Shown here: one piece after another, positions 7,995 through 17,157 of the stretch
How positions within the stretch are numbered: the first letter of the stretch is position 1
Layout of the letters: every line of letters begins with the position of its first letter
Made by a program: the position numbers and the translations under genes
Notes under the pieces: generated by a model
What the model was told of the DNA's origin: nothing
What the model saw: the letters and a program-made list of their open reading frames with translations, nothing else
Databases searched by the model: none
Assembly (NCBI GenBank): GCA_002720855.1
Contig: PBIN01000015.1
Span: 496,001 to 560,000, forward strand
Source: Rhodospirillaceae bacterium
GTDB lineage: Bacteria; Pseudomonadota; Alphaproteobacteria; MPNO01; UBA2964
Length of the DNA: 64,000 bases
Direction of reading: 5' to 3'

Positions 7995-9644
7995 CTAGTT
8001 TCCAGAGGCTCGAGGAACATCGCGGATCGACGTGTTTGGTGCAACATCATTTCGGCGCAATTGTGCACTACGACGTCCATTTTCCATATAGCGGCCTTCA
8101 ACTGCACGTTTCGCCATTTCTTCCCATTCATCCGACCAATCACCTAGCGAATAGCCATGCCACGGGCTTTCCGGCTTTAACGGCGGCAGCTCGAGTTTTT
8201 CCCATAAATCCTTGGCACCCTCCATGAACTCTTTTGTCGGCAGGGCGATCGGCGGCATATCGGATTTTAGCGTCGCATCGATCAGCATCGTCGCATCTTG
8301 ACCATCACCGCGTTCCAACGCCGGGCCATGGCCACGATCGCGATGTTTAAGAATTTCGACATCAAGCGCCGGATTGGCACGGTAAGCCAGAGCCCAGAAG
8401 ACAGCATCGCCCTGCTCGGGATCGATGTCCTCATTCACGGCGATTACGTATTTTCCGCAAGCAGAATCAAAATGCGCTGCACCATACAGCGCGCGCCAGA
8501 TTTCGGTTGTCGGCACACCGCGCTCAAATACTAAAAAGGCGAGCCGGCGAATATTGGTCAAAGGCTCATGCAAAGAAACGTGCTTTAGACCCTTAATACC
8601 GAGATGATCCGTCAGATGGTTGAGGAATTTTGGCTCCATTGCCACGCGCTTGATGACGCTCGATTCCGACGGCGTCACCTGGGAAATAATAGACGCCATG
8701 ATGGCGTCCTTGCGGCGTGTAATCGCCGTTACCTCGAAAATAAAATTATACTCTTCAAGATTGATATGACCGTGGCTTTCGCCAAAAGGTGCCTCTGGCT
8801 CAAGCAAATCGAAATCGAGCAAGCCCTCGATGACAATCTCCGCGTCTGCTGGAACCAATAGATCGACGGTCTTCGCTTTTACGACGCGGATCGGTGCGCC
8901 AACGAGCGCGCCAGCAACGGCAACTTCATCAACGCCTTCGCGAATTTTTTGCGGGCTCACATAAGCGAGTGATGGCGGGCTACCGACCATAATGGCCATC
9001 GGCATTTTTTCGCCACGTGCTTTGTATTTATCCCAATGAGCATGTCCGCCCTGTCGCAAGTTAACGAACATCTTCAGCCCGATCCGGTCCGGTGCTTTTA
9101 TGCCGCCACGATAGGTCCCCATATTTTGCACGCCGGTTTCTGGGTCACGCGTAATACAGCTCGTCGCCGTTAAATATGGCCCAACGTCAAAACCGGGTGT
9201 CGAAATCGGTACGGGCAACGCATCAAGGCCTTTCCCTTCGCCATCGAGATCCGTACCGGTCAAAACAATTTCATGGCAAGGCGCATCATCGACCTCCACC
9301 GGTGGCAAGGGTGCGGCAAGAGCCTGTTTCCAGTGGTCGCCAATCTCAGAGACGGGAACACCCATTCCAATACCGTAAATTTCAGGCGTCGTCGCCAAAG
9401 CACCCACAACAAGCGGGATTTTGTAGCTATTGCCACGACTATCCGTGACATTGTTGAAAAGAAATGCCTTGCGCTGAGACTCGGGAATACCGCCACGAAA
9501 CTGCCAACGAACGAGCGGTTTTAGCTCCGTATCTTTGTTTACCGGCGCGTCGATCTCATAAAGCAGATCTGCTTCGCGCAACGCCGCGATATGGTCGTGG
9601 AGATCAGGATATCCCCTATTGCCATAGAAATTAATTTCAGCCAT
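7995..9644 (-). CDS. UbiD-family decarboxylase
   Basis: The 549-residue protein shows UbiD features, among them DVGPYLTATSCITRDPETG, GQGGHAHWDKY-type substrate segments, EAPFGESHGHIN and SACGKYVIAVNEDIDPEQ. UbiD enzymes use prenylated FMN to add or remove carboxyl groups on unsaturated or aromatic acids. No ubiX prenyltransferase is visible nearby. I chose the ATG at 9644; a TTG at 9698 would overlap the upstream transporter stop but gives an 18-residue extension that does not look like the family N-terminus (MAEINFYGNRGYPDLHDHI does). Its place at the head of the CoA genes makes it the likely entry or carboxylation/decarboxylation step of the pathway. Confidence 0.92.
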   Translation of the reverse strand: MAEINFYGNRGYPDLHDHIAALREADLLYEIDAPVNKDTELKPLVRWQFRGGIPESQRKAFLFNNVTDSRGNSYKIPLVVGALATTPEIYGIGMGVPVSEIGDHWKQALAAPLPPVEVDDAPCHEIVLTGTDLDGEGKGLDALPVPISTPGFDVGPYLTATSCITRDPETGVQNMGTYRGGIKAPDRIGLKMFVNLRQGGHAHWDKYKARGEKMPMAIMVGSPPSLAYVSPQKIREGVDEVAVAGALVGAPIRVVKAKTVDLLVPADAEIVIEGLLDFDLLEPEAPFGESHGHINLEEYNFIFEVTAITRRKDAIMASIISQVTPSESSVIKRVAMEPKFLNHLTDHLGIKGLKHVSLHEPLTNIRRLAFLVFERGVPTTEIWRALYGAAHFDSACGKYVIAVNEDIDPEQGDAVFWALAYRANPALDVEILKHRDRGHGPALERGDGQDATMLIDATLKSDMPPIALPTKEFMEGAKDLWEKLELPPLKPESPWHGYSLGDWSDEWEEMAKRAVEGRYMENGRRSAQLRRNDVAPNTSIRDVPRASGN

Positions 9645-9694
9645 TTCTTCGCCTGGTTCCTCAGCGGCAATAAACCATGAACAAAAAGGCGCGA

Positions 9695-10597
9695 TCAACC
9701 ATCGGAAGACGCCTTTTTGTTTACCCGCTCGCGGTAGGAAATAATTGTCGTGGCAGTGACGATGGTTAGGGCGCCCGCCCAGGTCCAGATGTCGGGAACT
9801 TCCGAAAACGCGACATAACCAAAAATCGTCGCCCAGATCATGCGGGTAAACACGATGGGCTCAGCAAAGCTTAATTCAGCAATCGCATAGGCTTTAGCCG
9901 TAAAAAGATGACCGAGGCTCCCAAAAGTCCCTATCGCAATGAGACCAAGCAGTTGATTGAATGTTGGCATTTGCCAATAAAACAAGGCGACAATGAAAGT
10001 AACGGGCGTCATCAGAAACTGTACGTAGGCAGCAATTGTGGTTGGATCTTCAGTCTTGGTCAGGCTCTTGGCACAGAGTTTGGAGACTGCTGCCGTCGCG
10101 GTGGCGGCGATGGCCAGAAGCGCGCCAATATTCACTTCATCAAAACCGGGGCGAATAATCATGAGGGCGCCCAAAACACCAATAAGCAACGCCGTCCAGC
10201 GCCAAATACGAACGCGCTCTCCGAAAGCCACCATCGCCCCCAGCGTAACGAATAGTGGGCCGGTTAAATTGAGCGCTGTGGCGTCCGCCAGAGGAATAAG
10301 GGAAAGTGCCATAAACCAGCACAGCATAGAGACCGTATTAATCCCTGATCGAAGGGTATGAAAGCCAATACGTTTGGTCTTGAACATCCCTATGCCGCCT
10401 CGCATGAGCAGCGGCACAAGGATAAGAAAGCCAAACAGGTTACGGAAAAACGCGATCACAAAGGGATGGAGGTCGAAAGAAACCAGACGCACCGTGCCAT
10501 GCATCGACGCAAACAATGCGCCGGCCAGCACCATAAAGGCCGTTGCCATGACGGCGGGGGACGCTATTGCGGAAGATCCTCCGGTAGGAGTGGCCAT
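9695..10597 (-). CDS. EamA/DMT-family permease
   Basis: The 300-residue protein has about ten hydrophobic helices in two halves, with the EamA pattern (MVLAGALFASMHGTVRLV at the start, then GALMIIRPGFDEV near the end of the first repeat). DMT permeases export or import small metabolites. It is the first gene of the minus-strand catabolic operon and ends 50 bases before the UbiD ATG, so substrate uptake or product release for that pathway is a fair guess. Start ATG at 10597 is clear. A second EamA permease at 11.9-12.8 kb is only a distant relative in sequence. Substrate cannot be predicted. Confidence 0.87.
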   Translation of the reverse strand: MATPTGGSSAIASPAVMATAFMVLAGALFASMHGTVRLVSFDLHPFVIAFFRNLFGFLILVPLLMRGGIGMFKTKRIGFHTLRSGINTVSMLCWFMALSLIPLADATALNLTGPLFVTLGAMVAFGERVRIWRWTALLIGVLGALMIIRPGFDEVNIGALLAIAATATAAVSKLCAKSLTKTEDPTTIAAYVQFLMTPVTFIVALFYWQMPTFNQLLGLIAIGTFGSLGHLFTAKAYAIAELSFAEPIVFTRMIWATIFGYVAFSEVPDIWTWAGALTIVTATTIISYRERVNKKASSDG

Positions 10598-10757
10598 TAT
10601 TGATTACCTGGGCTTATTCGTGCGCCGCAATTTGTCAGCGCGGTAATTTAAATGTTTTACCAAGTTTACTCCGACCCCGTCCGTGTCGCCAGCGCGCCCT
10701 TGTTAACGAATGATACCGGTGTAAGCTCGCTGCCAATGTGATTCACCGGAGAACCGA

Positions 10758-11879
10758 ATGCCAGACGACTCGAATACTGAAATCCCGCCCATGTTTACGC
10801 CCTTTAGCCTTCGCGAAATGACTGTCAGCAACCGGGTAGTGATGTCGCCGATGTGCATGTACTCCGCCGATGACCTAGATGGCACACCTACAGATTTTCA
10901 TGTCGTCCATCTTGGGAGCCGCGCTATGGGTGGTGCGGGGCTGGTCATGACGGAAATGACCCAGGTGTCGCGCGAAGGGCGCATCTCTCCCGGAGATGCC
11001 GGTATGTATGACGACAAGCATGTTGATGCCTGGAAACGCGTCGTCGATTTTGTCCATACGCGTACCGGTGCAAAAATAGGTATGCAGCTTGGCCACGCGG
11101 GTCGAAAGGCCTGCGAACCGATCGCCTGGAAACGCGATACACCACTGACCGATGAAGAGAAGTGGGAAATTGTCGGACCGAGTGCGGTCGCGTTTGGTCC
11201 TGATAGTGAAACTCCGCGCGAAATGAATCAGGGCGACATCGCTAAAGCCATTGATGATTTTGCCAGCGCAGCAGAACGGGCAAACGAAGCAGGTTTTGAC
11301 CTTGTCGAGCTACATGCGGGACATGGATATCTCCTGTCCTCCTTTATGTCTCCCTTATCAAATAGAAGAACTGACGCTTATGGCGGCTCTATTGAAGATC
11401 GGATGAAATTTCCATTGGAGGTCTTCAACGCGGTACGGTCAGTATGGCCAGATGAAAAACCGGTGTCCGCGCGCATCTCCGCCATTGACTGGAATGACGA
11501 TGGCAACCAGATCGAAGATGGTGTTGAAATCGCCAAGATGTTTAAAGCCGCCGGGCTCGATATCATTGATGTTTCAAGCGGTAACGTCACGAGCGATCGA
11601 CGGCCGGTTACACCAGGGCTATTTCAAACACCCTTTAGCGAACAAATCCGCCAGGAAGCGAATATACCGACGATGACAGTTGGCAATCTCGCGGTTGCAG
11701 AACAAATCAATGGCGTCATTGCCGAAGGGCGAGCCGATCTGTGTTGTGTCGGCAAGGGACACTTGTTTGATCCCTATTTTGTGCGGCACGCAGCTCGCGA
11801 ACTTGGCTACGATCTGAAATGGCCTAATCAATACCCGGCGGCCGGTGTGTTTAATCCCAATCCTGAAATTATGAGATAA
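10758..11879 (+). CDS. Old Yellow Enzyme-type NADH:flavin oxidoreductase
   Basis: The 373-residue protein is an FMN TIM-barrel ene-reductase. It has the N-terminal MFTPFSLREMTVSNRVVMSP, the YqjM-like MCMYSADDLDGTPTDFHVVH with the flavin-modulating Cys, GMQLGHAGRK with the substrate-binding region, and ELHAGHGYLLSSFMSPLSN. This places it in the thermophilic-like (YqjM) OYE class. Such enzymes reduce activated C=C bonds with NAD(P)H. The gene stands alone on the plus strand between two minus-strand permeases and diverges from the catabolic operon over a 160-base gap. It could reduce an unsaturated intermediate of that pathway, but this is only suggested by position. Confidence 0.93.
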   Translation: MPDDSNTEIPPMFTPFSLREMTVSNRVVMSPMCMYSADDLDGTPTDFHVVHLGSRAMGGAGLVMTEMTQVSREGRISPGDAGMYDDKHVDAWKRVVDFVHTRTGAKIGMQLGHAGRKACEPIAWKRDTPLTDEEKWEIVGPSAVAFGPDSETPREMNQGDIAKAIDDFASAAERANEAGFDLVELHAGHGYLLSSFMSPLSNRRTDAYGGSIEDRMKFPLEVFNAVRSVWPDEKPVSARISAIDWNDDGNQIEDGVEIAKMFKAAGLDIIDVSSGNVTSDRRPVTPGLFQTPFSEQIRQEANIPTMTVGNLAVAEQINGVIAEGRADLCCVGKGHLFDPYFVRHAARELGYDLKWPNQYPAAGVFNPNPEIMR

Positions 11880-11919
11880 ATTTTGACAAACGCTGTGGCA
11901 GTGCTGTCCGGGCATCAAA

Positions 11920-12810
11920 TTAGTCTTTAGCGTCTTCAGCTGCCTGTTTGGTTTCCCGCCACCAGATATAGAGACCACTGGAAATAACGACGGCCGCACC
12001 ACCAATCGTCGTCATATCGGGGAATTGTCCGAAGAAGACAAAGCCGAAAAATGTCGCCCAGATGATCTGTGTATAGAGAAAAGGTGACAGACGCGACGCC
12101 GGTGCAATTTCAAGACCGCGGATCAGCAAATAGTGTCCAATGCCATAGGCGCTACCAAGCCCCATCATCAATACCCAATCGATAGCGGTCGGCGGCGTCC
12201 AGGCAAATGGCACAAACAGGGATGTCACACATACACCAAATACGGAGGTCCAGAACAGGCTGGTCTGAGTGCTGTCCGTCCGTGCCGCAATGCGGGTCAG
12301 AATTTGGTAGACGGCGTAACAGATAGCGGAACCGAAGGGCAAAAGCGCTGCCCAATGCGTGGCAACGCCGCCGGGCCGGATGATGATCATCGCGCCGATA
12401 AAACCGACAAAGATAGCCGCCCAACGCCGCCATCCGACATGCTCCTTGAGGATAGGGATCGAAAACGCCGTAATCATGATGGGTGCGATGAAAAGAATTG
12501 CTACCGCGTCGGCGAGCGGCAGATAGCGCAGCGCAAAAAAGAAAAGGCTTGTGGCTATCAGCATCAGCGCGGATCGCGAAGTATGCAGCCATGGCCGTGT
12601 CGTCTTGGCGAGCTTGAAAATTCCCGAACGGGAAAACAGAATGAATGTTACTACCGCGTGGAAAATGTAACGCGACCAAACGATTTGGGTGATGTCGTAA
12701 TGGGGGGCCAATCCCTTAACGATGGCTTCACCGGTGGTGAAAAGCGCGAGCCCGATAATCATCAGGATAATGCCGAAGCGGATATTTTGGGGGCGGTCGA
12801 TTTGATTCAT
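11920..12810 (-). CDS. EamA/DMT-family permease
   Basis: The 296-residue protein has ten predicted membrane helices and the duplicated EamA fold (GLALFTTGEAIVKGLAPHYD, then FVGFIGAMIIIRPGG closing repeat one and GAAVVISSGLYIWWRE at the end). I start at the ATG at 12810; a GTG six codons upstream (12828) is possible but adds nothing recognisable. It converges with the OYE gene (40-base gap) and diverges from the TauE permease. It resembles the S-adenosylmethionine/riboflavin-type DMT exporters only in general fold, so substrate is unknown. Confidence 0.85.
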   Translation of the reverse strand: MNQIDRPQNIRFGIILMIIGLALFTTGEAIVKGLAPHYDITQIVWSRYIFHAVVTFILFSRSGIFKLAKTTRPWLHTSRSALMLIATSLFFFALRYLPLADAVAILFIAPIMITAFSIPILKEHVGWRRWAAIFVGFIGAMIIIRPGGVATHWAALLPFGSAICYAVYQILTRIAARTDSTQTSLFWTSVFGVCVTSLFVPFAWTPPTAIDWVLMMGLGSAYGIGHYLLIRGLEIAPASRLSPFLYTQIIWATFFGFVFFGQFPDMTTIGGAAVVISSGLYIWWRETKQAAEDAKD

Positions 12811-12939
12811 AATATTTATGCCCGGCACCGAGGATACAACTCGCCGCGCGGTGACGATGGTTTACAGCCTCCCGTCCATAGGGGCAAGGGACCAGCCGTC
12901 GGATTGGCCACAATGAAAAGCGAATGCTACTAGTAAGAA

Positions 12940-13701
12940 ATGGAATCAGCGTTTCTCGGTGTGCCAGACGTCAATGTCTGGCTCTTCTTTGGGCTGACGG
13001 TTTTTGCCGCCTTTACGGCCTTCGTCGGTATCGCTACCGGTGCGGCCGGTGGTTTGCTGATGATGGTCACGTTGGCGACGATCTTTCCGCCGGTTATCTC
13101 CATCCCGCTCCATACGGTGGTGCAGATGGGAGGCAACACAAGCCGCATATTCTTTATGTGGAAATATGTTATGTGGCCCGTGCTGCTGCCCTTTATTTTA
13201 GGAGGTATTTTCGGGGGCATTCTTGGCGCAAATATTTTTATTTCATTGCCGATAGCGGTTCTTCAAGGTCTTCTCGGTCTATTCGTTTTGATTTTTTTGT
13301 GGATGCCATCGATGAGTCAAATCGGCGGCAGACAAAGCCGATTTGCCATCGTTGGTTTTTTCGCAACTTTTCTCGGCGTATTTGTTAGCGCTACAGGAAC
13401 ACTCGTTGCGCCTTTCGTCGCCGCAGAAGCGGCCGACCGCCGCAACCATGTCGCAACCTTCTCAACGCTGATGGCCATCGTCCATGTTCTGAAGCTGATC
13501 GCATTTGGATTTCTCGGCTTTGCGCTGGCCGCCTATCTGCCACTGATGCTGGCGATGGTCGCCTCAGCGATCGCCGCAAGCTACGTCGGCAGCAAAGCCT
13601 TAAATTATATGAAAGAGCGAAGCTTCCGGACAATCTTCAAGACGATTTGTACATTGCTTGCGTTGCGGCTGATCTGGATTGCGCTGGGAATCGAGATATA
13701 A
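12940..13701 (+). CDS. TauE/SafE-family anion permease
   Basis: The 253-residue protein has about eight hydrophobic helices. The N-terminal half has FVGIATGAAGGLLMMVTLATIFPPVISIPLHTVVQMGGNTSR split over residues 27-68, and the second half repeats the pattern as FLGVFVSATGTLVAPFVAAE. This is the TauE/SafE signature; members move sulfite, sulfoacetate or other organic anions. The ATG at 12940 is the only good start. The gene ends right before a strong hairpin shared with the convergent ThDP-enzyme gene. No sulfonate-degradation gene is next to it, so the substrate remains open. Confidence 0.88.
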   Translation: MESAFLGVPDVNVWLFFGLTVFAAFTAFVGIATGAAGGLLMMVTLATIFPPVISIPLHTVVQMGGNTSRIFFMWKYVMWPVLLPFILGGIFGGILGANIFISLPIAVLQGLLGLFVLIFLWMPSMSQIGGRQSRFAIVGFFATFLGVFVSATGTLVAPFVAAEAADRRNHVATFSTLMAIVHVLKLIAFGFLGFALAAYLPLMLAMVASAIAASYVGSKALNYMKERSFRTIFKTICTLLALRLIWIALGIEI

Positions 13702-13703
13702 AA

Positions 13704-13730
13704 ACCCCCGCACCGGTTTGGTGCGGGGGT
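13704..13730 (-). terminator. Intrinsic terminator between convergent genes
   Basis: An 11-bp perfect stem (ACCCCCGCACC at 13704-13714 pairing with 13720-13730) with a 5-base loop lies between two convergent genes. Read on the minus strand it is followed by TTTTT, the classic intrinsic form, 23 bases after the stop of the ThDP-enzyme gene. On the plus strand the tail is AATAAATT, so it is a weaker stop for the TauE gene. It probably acts in both directions. Confidence 0.88.
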
Positions 13731-13752
13731 AATAAATTCGTGACAACTAACT

Positions 13753-15447
13753 CTATTTGATCGCAACGTCGATGATAGCGCTACGGCCTTCATCGAGAGC
13801 CTGCAATCCGTTCTTTAACGCCTGCTGTACCTCTTCGGGATCTTCGACCCGTTCGCCATAAGCACCGAACGCTTCGGCCACCTTGGTAAAGTCGGGTGCC
13901 TGAATATGCGTACCGTGGAAAACATCGGTATCGACAGCGATCCCCTCGGGATACATCTTGAGATGCATGTTCTGCATGGCGGCATACTTACTGTTGTTGA
14001 AAATCACCGTCATGATTGGCAGCTTGAAATCACGAGCCGCACCCAGGCTTTGCAGCACCGGATTATAAAGAAACGCGCCATCGCCTATAATCGCAACGAC
14101 GGGTGATTCCGGTTTGGCAAGCTTGACACCAATGGCTAGTCCCAACCCCTGCCCGAGGCCGCCCTGCCGGCTAAAAATCGATTGCGGTTCATTCCACATA
14201 ATATGCTGGCGCAACAATCCAGTATGGGTTGTTACCTCATCGACATAACTCGTTCCCGAAGGCATAACCTCGCCAAGACAGGCGCACAGCCAGACCGGAT
14301 CAATCGGCGTGCTCTTACGGGCTTCAGCATGTTCTGCAGCGCGTTTTTCCATCAGGGAGTCATGCGATGCAGAGTATTTTTCAAGCCGTGCTTTGACCTT
14401 TGCCCCGTCGATGCCGCGTTGCTGCATTGCCGCTGCAAGGTCGCGCAACGTCTGTGCAACATTGCCTTCGAGATAGATATCCGCCTGATGGCTTTGATAG
14501 ACCATCGATGTCCGATGTACGTCTTCATCGATAAAGGCAATTGTCGCATTTGGTGGCCGGTCGCTTGGCGGATACCACGGAGCCCGCATGCGGATAACCA
14601 TCACCAGGTCGACCTCTTCCCAGAACTGTTTGAAATTGTGTCCTTGATGCAGTGCGTGGCCCTTGGGGAAGTTGGCGAAAAGCGCGCCAATGTTTTCAAC
14701 CACCGGCAATGAAAGCATTTCACACAGATCGAGCAACGCCTGATAGGCGGCGGGGTCCTGTCCAGCCGCTTCGGTCAACACGACGGGCGTTTTGGCCGTC
14801 GCAAGACTATTTGCGAGCGCTTCAATATCCTCTGGAGCGGTCAGCATCCGCGGTGCTGCCGGAACCGTCCGCGCGTTCTCCGGTGCTACCCATTCATCCA
14901 TCAGTGTCTCTGTTGAAACCGACAGATAGGTTGGGCCTGTTGGTGCGCGTTGTGCCATCTCTCCTGCGCGGACGATGCTTTCATAAATTGTATAGGGGCT
15001 GCCGGCGATTGAGGCGTACTTAACGATAGGCTCCACCAAACGCGTCGTGCCGCCAACAATACTAAGATTGTTGATCCACTGGGCACCCGGATCGAATCCT
15101 GTCTGTTCGCCATAGGTCATCGACTCGCCGGAGATCACCACCATAGGAATCCCAGCACAGAATGCTCCGTGAATTCCCATATTGCCCTGCAGTAATCCGG
15201 CGCCTGCATGAAGCAGCACCATCTGCATTTCGCCGGTCACCATCGTGTAGCCCATGGCGATATCGACCGCCAACGTCTCATGCCATACATCCATCAGAAC
15301 AGGACCGCTATTGCCGGATTGTTTTTGGTTGGCCATCGCCTCCCACACCGGAGCCCATTCGGTACCCGGCGATGAAAGGATGTATTTGCATTCAAGCTTT
15401 CGGCAGGCCTCGACAATCGCTTCGCCACCGTCCAGCGTGTTCCTCAT
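13753..15447 (-). CDS. ThDP-dependent enzyme (acetolactate synthase/benzoylformate decarboxylase-like)
   Basis: The 564-residue protein has the three-domain ThDP layout. The N-terminal Pyr domain carries the cofactor-activating Glu in SSPGTEWAPVW, and the C-terminal PP domain has the GDG...NN motif (GDG at 455-457, NN at 484-485). The family catalyses decarboxylation or carboligation of 2-keto acids. It is not a phosphonopyruvate decarboxylase by length or context, which matters because a PEP mutase lies 30 kb away. It has its own terminator 23 bases downstream and no operon partner. Substrate cannot be assigned; benzoylformate-like or oxalyl/acetolactate-type chemistry are all possible. Confidence 0.85.
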   Translation of the reverse strand: MRNTLDGGEAIVEACRKLECKYILSSPGTEWAPVWEAMANQKQSGNSGPVLMDVWHETLAVDIAMGYTMVTGEMQMVLLHAGAGLLQGNMGIHGAFCAGIPMVVISGESMTYGEQTGFDPGAQWINNLSIVGGTTRLVEPIVKYASIAGSPYTIYESIVRAGEMAQRAPTGPTYLSVSTETLMDEWVAPENARTVPAAPRMLTAPEDIEALANSLATAKTPVVLTEAAGQDPAAYQALLDLCEMLSLPVVENIGALFANFPKGHALHQGHNFKQFWEEVDLVMVIRMRAPWYPPSDRPPNATIAFIDEDVHRTSMVYQSHQADIYLEGNVAQTLRDLAAAMQQRGIDGAKVKARLEKYSASHDSLMEKRAAEHAEARKSTPIDPVWLCACLGEVMPSGTSYVDEVTTHTGLLRQHIMWNEPQSIFSRQGGLGQGLGLAIGVKLAKPESPVVAIIGDGAFLYNPVLQSLGAARDFKLPIMTVIFNNSKYAAMQNMHLKMYPEGIAVDTDVFHGTHIQAPDFTKVAEAFGAYGERVEDPEEVQQALKNGLQALDEGRSAIIDVAIK

Positions 15448-15548
15448 GGTTTCACTCCCAATTCAAAATTTGTTGGCGCGATAATCTCATTCTTTTTCCG
15501 ACATGGCTATCGCCGGACATTGATTTTATTGCCTCTTGGCGCTGATAT

Positions 15549-16334
15549 TTGCATGCCAAGGGGCATCGAAAAAAAGACGAATTTCTGCTAGACGATTACT
15601 GCACAAGAATTTTGGAAGTGGGACCTTTGAAAACCTGGCTTAAAAATTTTCTGCGTTATGAGCCGCTCGCCGAAACGCAGAATGTCCGCGAGACAATAGA
15701 GTCCGTCAGACATGGCGGTCTCCCGTTCTGCCCGATGTCGGAAGGCGACTTGCTCTTTTCCCTTATTCGAACAAACGGATACAGGGATTGTCTTGAAATT
15801 GGTTTTCATACTGGAAGCACGGCGCTTTATATGTGTTCTGCGGTTGCTGAACATGATGGTCAGGTCACATCGATCTGCATTGATGACGACAACGCCGTCG
15901 CACCGGGATTAAGGCTTTTGGCGGACGCTGGCTATACATCGCGCCACCAGCTCATCCAGGAAAATAGCAACAAGGTCCTACCCGAAAAATTTTTGGCGGG
16001 AGATAAGTTTGATTTCGTTTTCGTCGATGGCTGGAAGACCTTCGACCACTTGGCACAGGAAATTTATTTCGCCAATCAGCTTCTTCAAACCGGCGGGACA
16101 ATAGCCTTCGATGATAGTCACATGCCATCGGTCCGAAGAGCCCTGCGGCTATTACAGCGTTATTACAAGTACGAAGAAGTCGATTACGCACAACACAATC
16201 ATAATAACCGTCTGCGTGCATTCCAAGTTCTGGCAACCCGATCGCTACACAGGCCTTACAGGGCGTTCACCAAAACGTTGGATACGGCTGAACAGCACCC
16301 GTTTCAGGATCTTACCTTTGACGAAGATGTATGA
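15549..16334 (+). CDS. Class I SAM-dependent methyltransferase (Methyltransf_24-like)
   Basis: The reading frame has a Rossmann methyltransferase core: motif I DCLEIGFHTGSTALYM, the acidic post-I segment, and FDFVFVDGWKTFDHLAQEI with GGTIAFDD. This resembles the Methyltransf_24/CmcI-like group found near sugar and cell-surface genes. The start is uncertain: the frame opens at a TTG (15549), and internal GTG 15618 or TTG 15627 are equally plausible; no ATG is well placed. The last 40 residues are basic and unstructured-looking. It stands alone between the ThDP gene (divergent) and the Sel1/RTX gene (convergent, 197-base gap with nothing firm in it). Confidence 0.72.
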   Translation: MHAKGHRKKDEFLLDDYCTRILEVGPLKTWLKNFLRYEPLAETQNVRETIESVRHGGLPFCPMSEGDLLFSLIRTNGYRDCLEIGFHTGSTALYMCSAVAEHDGQVTSICIDDDNAVAPGLRLLADAGYTSRHQLIQENSNKVLPEKFLAGDKFDFVFVDGWKTFDHLAQEIYFANQLLQTGGTIAFDDSHMPSVRRALRLLQRYYKYEEVDYAQHNHNNRLRAFQVLATRSLHRPYRAFTKTLDTAEQHPFQDLTFDEDV

Positions 16335-16793
16335 CGGTACAAATTTAAAAATCCATGGCAACATCTCTCACGTCGCCTATATAAACACCAATATTTGAGT
16401 AATTTCTTTCAGTATTGGTTATGCCGCCTAAGCATCAGCATCGCCGCTATTATTGCCAAACGATGAAATCATTTTAGTTGTTTGTTCTCATCTTCTATTC
16501 CCGCAATTGCCGGCAGAAGACCGCTTACGCGTTAAAACAACAAATCGTCCTGATCGATTTCGTTTATGGCGACGCCGATGAGAGTGACAGTATCGTCAGA
16601 ATCAAGGCGCAGGACGGTATCGCCGCTACTGTCGTCGGCAGCGTTTGCCATAAAATCATTAAAGTCGTTGTAGATTGAGAGTAGATCGAAATCACTAAGA
16701 TCGAGGCGATCGCTCGCCCCAGCCCCACCATTGAACCGCGCGATGCTGTCATTAGAGTCGAGGTTCTCAAAAACGAACAGATCATCACCCGAC

Positions 16794-16866
16794 CCACCAT
16801 TCATAAAGTCGTTTCCGGCCCCACCATTCAGGACATCATGGCCACCGCCACCATAGAGGTTGTCAT
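16794..16866. repeat. 73-bp direct repeat in RTX coding region, copy 1
   Basis: This stretch matches 17085-17157 with one visible mismatch over 73 bases. It encodes the RTX block NLYGGGGHDVLNGGAGNDFMNGG on the minus strand. Near-identity at DNA level, not only protein level, points to recent duplication or gene conversion inside the gene. Confidence 0.85.
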
Positions 16867-17084
16867 CACCATCACGGCCAAACAGATAATCGTCATGGCC
16901 CATGCCAAAGAGCTCATTCTTGGCATCATCGCCATACAGGAAGTCTTTCTTGCTGGTACCAAACAGATTTTCGATGTTGCGGTAAACATCACCGACCGCA
17001 TCGCCGGTCGCTGCAATAATGCCTGCCAAGTCGGCCGTAACACCGTTTGATGCTCCGTAATAGCTCACCCCATCGAGACCCGAA

Positions 17085-17157
17085 CCACCATTCATAAAGT
17101 CGTTTCCGGCCCCGCCATTCAGGACATCATGGCCACCGCCACCATAGAGGTTGTCAT
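17085..17157. repeat. 73-bp direct repeat in RTX coding region, copy 2
   Basis: Second copy of the 73-base repeat, offset by 291 bases from the first (97 codons, so the frame is kept). The segment between the copies encodes a non-repetitive stretch with YYGASNGVTADLAGIIAATG, so the duplicated unit is larger than one RTX nonapeptide set. Confidence 0.85.

Noticed and set aside
9645-9698. TTG start at 9698 for the UbiD gene
   Set aside because: It adds 18 residues without family similarity; the ATG at 9644 gives the expected N-terminus.
16387-16419. Hairpin ACCAATATT/AGTATTGGT between convergent genes as a terminator
   Set aside because: The arms are AT-rich with one mismatch, the loop is 15 bases and no T-tract follows.
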